64,000 nucleotides of DNA from Branchinecta lynchi (lineage: Eukaryota > Arthropoda > Branchiopoda > Anostraca > Branchinectidae): NCBI GenBank assembly GCA_023053575.1, contig JAKZAP010000007.1:20485464-20549463 (forward strand), in the 5' to 3' direction. Made by a program: the position numbers and the translations under genes. A model generated the notes under the pieces. That model was given only the letters and a program-made list of their open reading frames with translations, was not told where the DNA came from and ran no database searches. Numbering within the stretch: position 1 is the stretch's first letter; each line of letters starts with the position of its first letter. Positions 35,501 through 44,500 of this stretch are shown in pieces.

Positions 35501-38500
35501 AATATCGCTTATGAAGAATCTTAGCTGATGTATCCGTTGAAAACATTGCTGGAATAAATTGCCATGTTTGTTCTCTTTACGTGACGTACAGGTAGATAAA
35601 ATATCTGAACTCGGTTTTCTCTGATGGTTAGCCTGGCGAAGACAAGACCCAATTGTCTGGATCAAATTTTAGATTTTTGGGATCCCATCGACGGCATCGA
35701 CACCTTTGGTCTTGTTTGGTTTGTTGTTGGAGTGTATGATATTTTGTTTTTGTTATGTTTCCCGCCATGGCTCTTGGGCCTTATTGGGAATAAATTCATT
35801 CATTCATTCATGACACTCTACATCCTTTTCTGGCCGATGAATGAAAATTTGTGTATTGTATGTGTTGTGTTTTATTTAATTCTTTTATTTTATTTTCCAT
35901 ACTCCGCTTTTCAAATGGCGGGTCAGAAATAAATTACTTACTTGCTTACTTAGTGCCGTTGTGCGTTAGGGAAGCCAAGAAAAGTTAGCCCTCGGTCAGA
36001 AAGATGAGGACAGACATAAATTAATTTCTATATTGTCTGGAGTTTGATAAGAGATAACACGTGTTTGCGCGTTCTTATGTTAAACGTCGTACTTCTTATA
36101 GTAATTCATTATACATCAGAGGTATTTCAATCCATTCTCGTTCCCGAGATTCTCATTTCACAACTGTATCCTATCTCCTCTATCAGCAATACACTTATTA
36201 TCACGCTTGCCATGTTTGTTCTCTTTACGTGACGTATCATACGTCCGATCATTGTTTCCGAGGAGCTTAGCCGTCACCGATTATGCAAATTTCGCCAAGA
36301 TTATCATCCGAGGCAAGGGACATGGAAAGATGCAAAAAACAGCCGAGGCCGTGTGTGGTTTTCTGTATGCTTAGTTGCAAAGTGGCCAATACTTCTCATA
36401 TGCCATCTGTTAAAACTAATCAGTAGTTTATCATTATGGAATAATGCCACTAGTGGCAGGAGCGGCACATCTCAGAACTTAACACCATAGTTGCATTTTT
36501 GCAGATACCATGGTATTTGATACCACAGTAACTGGATCTGCCACTAGTCGTTTTTGCAGGTATCGTGGTACTTGATACACGGCTGCTCTGCAAAAACGAC
36601 TATTGCAGAAATTGCACTTACCTAAGTCATCCCAAATGAAAAACTGATATCCCGTTACACCACTAAGTGCCAAATTTCTTTTCCCACCAATTTGACAAAA
36701 TCTGATGAAAGTGAGATGACTTTTCAGATACCACGATCAGTTACCGCGGTCGGACCGTGGTATCTGAATACCAAATATCACATAACTGGCCAGATAATGC
36801 AAAAACGCCTTTCGACCGTGGTATCAGATACCACAGTAACTGCGAAACCGACTTTGGACCATGGTATACCATGGTGTCTGCAAAAACGCAACTTATGTAG
36901 TGAGAGGTGTTCTTTAAACGTTCTGAGAATACATCTAAACTTCATTTTTGTTGCAATAACACTACCGCATCGCTGCTGCAGCACTTCTTTCCTTCTGGAC
37001 AAGATGCGTTTCTAGATTCACTGCCTGCACGATTTCTTTTTGGCTGAAGCAGCACCTTGCAGGGAAGCAGGGACTTGGTTGGTAAGCAAGTCCGTATTCT
37101 CAAGAAGCGCTGCTGTCTTCCTCGGAAGCCAGGGCTGCTGCGAGTCCAGCAAATCCGAGTCTGAGACAAGTCTAAGTCCTTGGAAAAGGCGTCTCGAGAC
37201 GAGTCCAGAGTCCAAGTCCAAAGTTCTGGCGGACACAGCTCCGTGAAAGACGAGTTCGAGTCCTTGAAAAAAGGCGTCTCGAGACGAGTCCAGATTCCGA
37301 GTCCACCAGCTCTGTCGGAAGCACCACAGTACAAAAAGCGCTGCAGAAATAATCAGCCAGGGAAGCGTCCGAGAAGTGGACCTGCCGCGCGCAACAAAAA
37401 CGAGGCTCTAGTAAGTGTTATATCTCGAGACGAAACTTCTATAGTGAGTAGTAACCCTTTTAACTGCATGTTTGACGAAAAGATAACAGTTAAAAGGGTC
37501 ATAACAGATATAGGTGTATTCCCATAACATTTAAAACAAGGATGCGCAAACATTAGTTATAGTAAGTAAGTAAGTAATTTATTTATGACCGCCATTTAAA
37601 AGTGGAGTATGTAAAAGAAACGAAAGAAAAGAAATACAAAACAACAAAAAGACACACAAAATACAATTTTTCAATCTTCGGCTACAAAACAGTAAAGAAG
37701 GTCATGTACTGGCTGGGATTTTGGTCCATGATTTTGGCAGAACGGGGCTAACGGTCATCAAACTTCTGTTATCAAACTTCTGACAGTGCAGCTAATTTTT
37801 AATAATAATAATTATAGCTCTTAGTATCTTTAATTAATAATTGATATCTCAATATTCACAAAGTACTTACCCTCATCCAGAAGACGTCACCATCATCAAC
37901 GAAGCCGTGTATGATGAACTTGGTAGGTTTGCTGGCTTCATACTTCGAATTCGCAATGGTGGAGGGGTCAGTTGCGTAGATGAACTGGGGCTGGAAAAAA
38001 AAAAACAAAAAAATCTTAAACCACGAACCAAAAGTAACGAAATGTCGAGGACACGTTACAACAATCTATTCAAATGCGAAAACGTAATCTGATACGATTT
38101 AAGTCCTAAAGTTGTGAATCATTTCTCCGCACTCCATCTAGGAAGAAGATTTTTTAGACCCGATTAGTCCCTTTTCTTTTCTTTTTTTTTAAATATTTAT
38201 TTTATGATCTCGTGCATTTACTACATTATTGAAAGCTTAGCGTATTTTTTTCCTTTTCTTTGTCTATACTGCACTATTTTCCTCTTCTTAAGTGCGTAAA
38301 TAAAATTTCATCATAGTAATAATGTACTGCTGAAACAACAAGACCTCAAGGCCTCTGCAAAATTCTTTTAAAGCATGCAGGGCTATACACTTCAGCAGCA
38401 AACGTTTTGTCAGTTTCTCAGCGTCGGACAATACTCTTGATGACTAACTCTCCTTGCCATTGCAAAATCGCCGTGTTACTAGCGGAAGAGCTAGAAGCGG

Positions 38501-41500
38501 CACCACAGCTATCCCCAACGATTGCCGTGATTGGTCGACAGAGTATGTGAGTTGTTGAGTTTGAGCCGTTATGGAGACGTTTTCTCGTTCTTCCTGAGGA
38601 TCACTGGCGGGTTTTGGATTTGGTCATATAGAGCGTGTTCCACCCTACTAACCGTAGTTACTACGCATGACGTCACGAATTCCGGATTTTTGCCGTCAAG
38701 GCTGGAACGATTTTTCTATTTTCCAGCAAGATCTCAAGCCAGGGGCGAATCCGACCAATCACGTAACAGAGATGCGTAGTTACTACGCTTACTACGCTCC
38801 CGAGCATGGTAAGCAAATAGTAACTATTAGTTACTATTCCGACAAGGTTCGAACGGTCCGCGTAGTAACTTTTCATGACGATGGAACGGAAATAGTAACT
38901 AATGGTAACTATTGTTAGAAGGGTGGAACACGCTCATAGAGTATTGGCGGTTTCTTCAGGTAGTTAGTTCAAGCTCCACCGTCCTAAATCTTTGTAGAAC
39001 CTATCCTGTGAGTATGAGTATGAGACTGTGACCTCGAAGTTGTCAGCTTTGAGTCTTTGACGTTCGTACATGTAATGGAATAGTTTTGTATGTCTCAATG
39101 AGATCTCCCCTGTGGAAGCGGTATGCCAGAAAGGAGTTTAAGTCTTTCGAGCCTATGCTCGAAGGTGAGGTGTCTCAGTTCGGGCAGGAACTTCTTAAGA
39201 TTTTCGAGGGCTTCAAAATACTTGGATCTACTTTGGCCAACAAGTGGAAGAAGTTTCGTACGGATTACTGCATCCAGAACTGATTTAACACTACTGTGTG
39301 GTAGAACATCTGTCTCCACCTTTTCACAGTGCTCGATCCCTTGCTCCGACTGCGATATTCCCAACCCGAACGAGCTCTATCATTTGAACGCGAAACTCCT
39401 GCATTTTCACGTATACGCAACGTTCAGTATACTCGCCCTATAGGTTTCCGGGGATCGACTAAAAAGAGGCATGGCATGGCACAGGAGCCTCAAGTAATAA
39501 AAAGAGATTAGCAATTAGTAGAAGTAGACAAGCAAGCGAGAGTTCGTAACTGAAGAGCCTAAAACAAGGTAGTTGAAGCCTGAAAGGGCGCTTTTGTTCT
39601 CGTGTCTCTTGTTAGTACTCGTGCCTCCTACGCTATGTCGTGCCTCTTTTTAGTTGATCCCGTTTTGCCGCGATCCCACAAAGTGTATGTTGCTAGGTTG
39701 TGGCAAAAAAGAGTGTTTCCACTGTCGTTCATGTGGCCCAGCACAACTGAGTTTCTGCGACCAAAAAGGATTTTGTTGCTCGCTTTGTCGCTTGAATCCG
39801 ACAAACAACTCTCGAGGTAATTTTCTATTTGTGGCTCGAATCAGGCGAAAAGTTCAAACTTAGCCAAAAACAGATAGACATAAACTGAGGATTCTTCTAG
39901 TATAGAACGTACCGTATTTTAGTAAATATTTTCGCGGGTCTCGGTTTTACTTACAGTATTTAAGATATTTGAATAATTTAAAACTAGGCTGTGCTTTCAA
40001 CAAAATAACCCATGGTTTTCGCTGTTTTAAGCCTTTTCTGAGCCCCGTTGACTTGTAGCAAAAACAGGGAAACAATTTACATAACCGGTTTTTCTGATGG
40101 AAAAAGTTCTCGCAGACAACCGTCGACAGCGTGATACACATCGAAGGTAGCAAAATACGGCAAGTGAGAAAATCAGCGTGGTTTTGTTAGAGGGGTTAGA
40201 ATGTACCGTACAAAATTGGGGTCTCCGGGATTGGAAATATAGGGAGTGATCATGAAAGTAGGTTGCGTTTAGTATTATAGGCAAGACAGGTCCTTAAGTT
40301 CTTAACAGTTACTTTTTATTAAACACTGCTGCTCCTAGATAATTTTTGGAGGTATTTATGAAAGATCCAATCTTTCATAAGACATAAAATATTTTAGAAA
40401 AAAATTCGTACACTGGAAAAGATACTTGTAAACTGTCCGTTACTTAAAGACGGAGATGAAGGTCGGGCAACGACACAGTGGTGAGGAGCAGGCCTATTTA
40501 TCCGTGACACAATCGTGAAAACTAAAGTACATGATAAGAACTTAATCAAACAGATTTTTGTGCAAAAACTAAAAAATGATATGGAAATTTTCAGTCAAAT
40601 ATAACTTTATACTTGACGAGCTGCATACAAAGCTGTTGGTTGCAGCGTTTTCTCCGCACCACGGTCTTGTCCGTTTTTTTGAAGTGTAAATATTTTATTA
40701 TAATTTAAGTTGTGTCCTTTCTTTTCTCTGTGTACGCTATTATTTCTATTTTACAGAAGTTGGCAAATAACAAGATTCATTCATACAGTGACTGTGTCTG
40801 AAACGACATCTAAATCTGACATTTTATAAGTAGTGAACTGAAAGACAAAAATGCTCCTCCGCCGGGATTTGAACCCAGGACGCTCTGCTTACAAGGCAGG
40901 CACTCTTCCCATTTGAGCTACCGAGGGGCTTGTGAACAGATATTTGGTTTTCACCATGAGACCCCGCCTTGTGGGTCCTGGTATGTGGCTCCGACAATGG
41001 AGTCCTAGACCTCCAAACTATATTGGAAAAAACTGTTTCTGGTTTTTAATTTTAATTTAATTTCAAAATAAATGTGGCACAAGATTTCATGCGCGAGCAA
41101 ATTAATTGGCACTTGTCATTATCTTACAACTAAAGCATATATACAATTGTCATAAAATAAATACAGTAATTCAAGTAAGGTTGTTATGGTACAAGGTAAA
41201 CCGAGGCACAAAACTATTACGGTACCTTTCAGTTTTACAAGCGACAGTTGTGAGTTTTGGTACTTTCATAGCTGCTTCTGTTGGAGGTCTGTTTCTTTCC
41301 GGTTTAAAGGGTGGAGGAAGGATATTTCGGAACAGAGGGTGGGACAACAAATTTGTTCCGAAACGTTGGCACAGTTGTTCTCTATAAACAGAAAGGGGTT
41401 CCAGCTTGCACTCCTTTAGGAGATATGAGTACGGTATTTTATGGCCACCAATTATAATTTGAAGAGTACCTTTTTGGATTCTTTCCAACTTATCTGAGTC

Positions 41501-44500
41501 ACTCTTTGTAATTCCATAATTTATTATTGGTCACGGTCCAAGTCCCTTGTGTAAAGTGACATTTATGTATTTATCTAAATCTGGATCTTAAATTATCCAG
41601 AAGGACCTCAATCCTATAATTGCCCAAAGGCTCGTCGTCAGTTGTTCAAGAAATTTTCCGTTCTCGAACATTAAAGATGTCAATATTTACACAATTTGTT
41701 TTTAATCTTGTCGTTTTTTTTCTCTGAGACATTCTCTTTTCCAAAGATAATCCGTTAAATAAACATAGATAAGCCACAGAAAATAAAGTGATAGTCCGAA
41801 GAAAGACGAAAGGATAGCACGAACTTCTACTTTTGTTTCGTCGAAAGTGTCAGCAAATCACCGGTTCGCAGAGACCGCATTCCATGAATTAAAGTTACTA
41901 TGAATAATTTTGTTGCCCTGATATAATACAGCAATAAAGGTTAACTTCCGACATCGAGGTCGATATCGGAAAATAACACCAAGACAGCTACTGAAAATAA
42001 CCTATCAAGACGAGACGTATCAACCTCGACAACAGTCATACAACCCCATATTCCCCTTAAAAGACCCCTCGCACTATTTACTCTTCAACTTACAGTATTT
42101 TAAAATATTTGAATACTTTAAAACTGGGCTGTGCTTTCAGGAAGTAACCCACGGTTTAGGCAGTTTGATAGTAAATGCTTGACAAGTTTTGGATGTCTCC
42201 TTTCTTTTTTGTTATTCTGTCTTCATCGAAATGGGTTGCAACTGAGAACAGTGTTACAAATTTGCGTATTTACCTGGATTTCGGCGCAAATTGGGCGTAT
42301 TTTGCTTTCCTCATCTCTCAAAAAATGAAAACCAGATTAGGATTTGTATTTGAAAGAACCACACAGCGAATCCAGATCTCGAGGGTTGCAGGGAACTCAA
42401 AAATGTAACAAATGTCATTCGGAAACACCGATAACTGATGTTTGCTGGTTCAAAATGTGCTGACCCTCTCTACTGCTCCATGCCTTGAAAGCCAGCGAGA
42501 AACCGTAAGCTGAACCGCTAGGAGTGCTCCGATATTTGGGTGCGAGAGCATTTGAGAGTAACATTTGTTGGGGGTGGGTTGTTATCGCTTCCCCCGTATC
42601 CTGAAATCTACAAACCCCAAATGTATCGTAGAGGTTTGTAAATATGTGGTTAAAGGATTCAGTCTCAGGAATGAAAGTTTAGGTTAGATTAATTAGAAGT
42701 GTATTCTAGAGGTGGAACTGTTTATTTGTAAAGTGAAAAGTGTATAAAATCTTGTATAGCCTTTCGGCTAAATAAACAAGCGTTATTATTATTATTATTC
42801 GCTAGTAAGCAGCTGGGCTTGTCAGGTTCATGCATATCTTGAATGTGTTTTTTTTTTTTTTAGAAAAAAAGACAGCTCATTATCCTTACTATTCCTTTTC
42901 TCATAAAGGCTGATTAACTTTTATCTTGTCTTGCACGTCACAGAACCAGAGGCATTACTATCCAAAACTTATGGAGGGGGGGGGGCGGGATTTATCGACT
43001 GCCTGCGTCATTTTTACCGACTGTTTTTTAAGATAAAAAACGACTGCTTTTACACAAAATACTTTTCAGACAAAAATAAGGTAACGCTCAATCTAATCAA
43101 TACAGTGAAAAGTCGTTATTCATATACCGAATGAAATTTTTGGAAAATTTCTCTTCATTATAATATTTTTTATAAAGATCTACTGTCTTACGAAAAATCT
43201 ACTATTTTCACAAAAAAGTGTAGCCCTTCTCGCCAACTCAATTTCTTTACCCATCCGAGTTCGTCCTAAAAAGAAAAATAGCGAATTTCTTGCTGCGCGA
43301 TCTTATGTCACGCATATGGCAACACTGATGGAGGAGAGGAATGTTTGATACCTGAAATCTTGTCTCGCGGTGACCGAACGATGGATTTGCGTGAAGATTA
43401 GATTGGGCCGAAGATTAGATTGGGACGAAGCGTGTTTGTACAAAACTATGTGATTTGTAGTTTATTTTAGATGTTTAGCTTTGTTCCTTTCTTAGTTGTA
43501 AAATGCCGTAAGGCTAAATCACGTAATAAAATTCATTCATTCATTCATTTATAACAAGTCAATGTTTGTGACTTGTTATGGTTGCCGGCCTTCTGACCGG
43601 CTTTATTTATTATTTATTTATAAACAGATAAATACAAACTTAAACTGGTTTTAGGGTAGGGGTAATTTATGCTAGTCCGTAAGGGTGCTTCCAAGTTGCG
43701 CAACGGAATGATACCACGCTCGCACCGAATGACGTCAGGCTAAATGATTGGTTGTTTTAACGTTTCTGCTTAAAGTTTAACTAAAAAGCCATACCTATTT
43801 GAACTTTTTATGTTTGAATTCCAACAAAAGCGTGCAATTCAGTGGCTAAGGAAGAGAAGCCCAGGACATGTTCAGTTCCACATTGTAAGGTCACTTGTAA
43901 AAAAAGCCCACTATTGTGCGTGACCCAACAAGAGGCGTAACTAGCTTAAATGTTTGGGGGGGGGGCGCGGGCAAGGTATTTACCGACAGAAGGAAATCGA
44001 CTGTTCCAAGAAAAAAATCGACTGCTTGTATGAAGAATCGCGGCGCTTCGCGCCGACTCGGCTATTTTTTTACCGACTGGCTGACAACATTGGGGGGGGG
44101 GGGGGGTCCCGCCCTCCCCTCCCATACATGACGCTCATGTCATCAATAAATTATTTTTCGTCAATCATTGACCATTTTACTTGCTAAATCTTTCAAGCGT
44201 AGAGTAACAACCAAAGCAAAAATTCCTTCGATGAAAATCGATTCAATGGACAATTCAGAGACATTAAAATATTGTTGACGAATTCAAAATTCGTTTACAC
44301 TTGAATATTAATTCAAATTAGGGCTTTCAGCACCTATGCTTCGGGTGGTTCCATCTCCGCACTAACTCTCCCACTCCGATCTAGGACGAAGAACTTTTAA
44401 ATTGGAGTTTCTGTTTTAATTCTTGGCAAGATAGTGAATAAGAGTGCCAAGAGCTTTTTTCTCTGGGTTTAGAGGGGCAGACTGATTGTGTTTTCTTCCC

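Larger units (their letters stand above)
34729..35596 (+). mobile_element. Penelope-like element 3' part inside element A
   Basis: Contains the C-terminal coding part of a GIY-YIG-type endonuclease (34885-35130) followed by a second diverged repeat of the same tail (35200-35340) and a hammerhead-like motif at 35471-35502. TTCTCGTTCCCGAGATTC..CGCTTGCCATG at its left recurs at 36136-36212. The RT domain is absent. Confidence 0.65.
33627..35716 (-). mobile_element. Element A copy split by a Penelope-like fragment
   Basis: Begins TTTTTGGGATCCCAAAACG at 33627 and ends ACACCTTTGGTCTTGTT at about 35716. A-type sequence runs to about 34728 (AAAATAGATATGGCTTATAGAGG) and resumes at about 35597 (GATAAAATATCTGAACTCGG), as in the contiguous copy at 51640-51720. 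The intervening bases are Penelope-like. Confidence 0.82.
33567..35812 (+). mobile_element. LINE 3' end split by element A
   Basis: Left part 33567-33626 (GGCTATGGCCCACCG..ATTTTTATAGAAGTTGATT) and right part 35717-35812 (GTTTGTTGTTGGAGTGTATG..CCCGCCATGG..(ATTC)n) are contiguous, in reverse, in the LINE at 45490-45640. The 2.1 kb between them is an element A copy. Confidence 0.8.
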
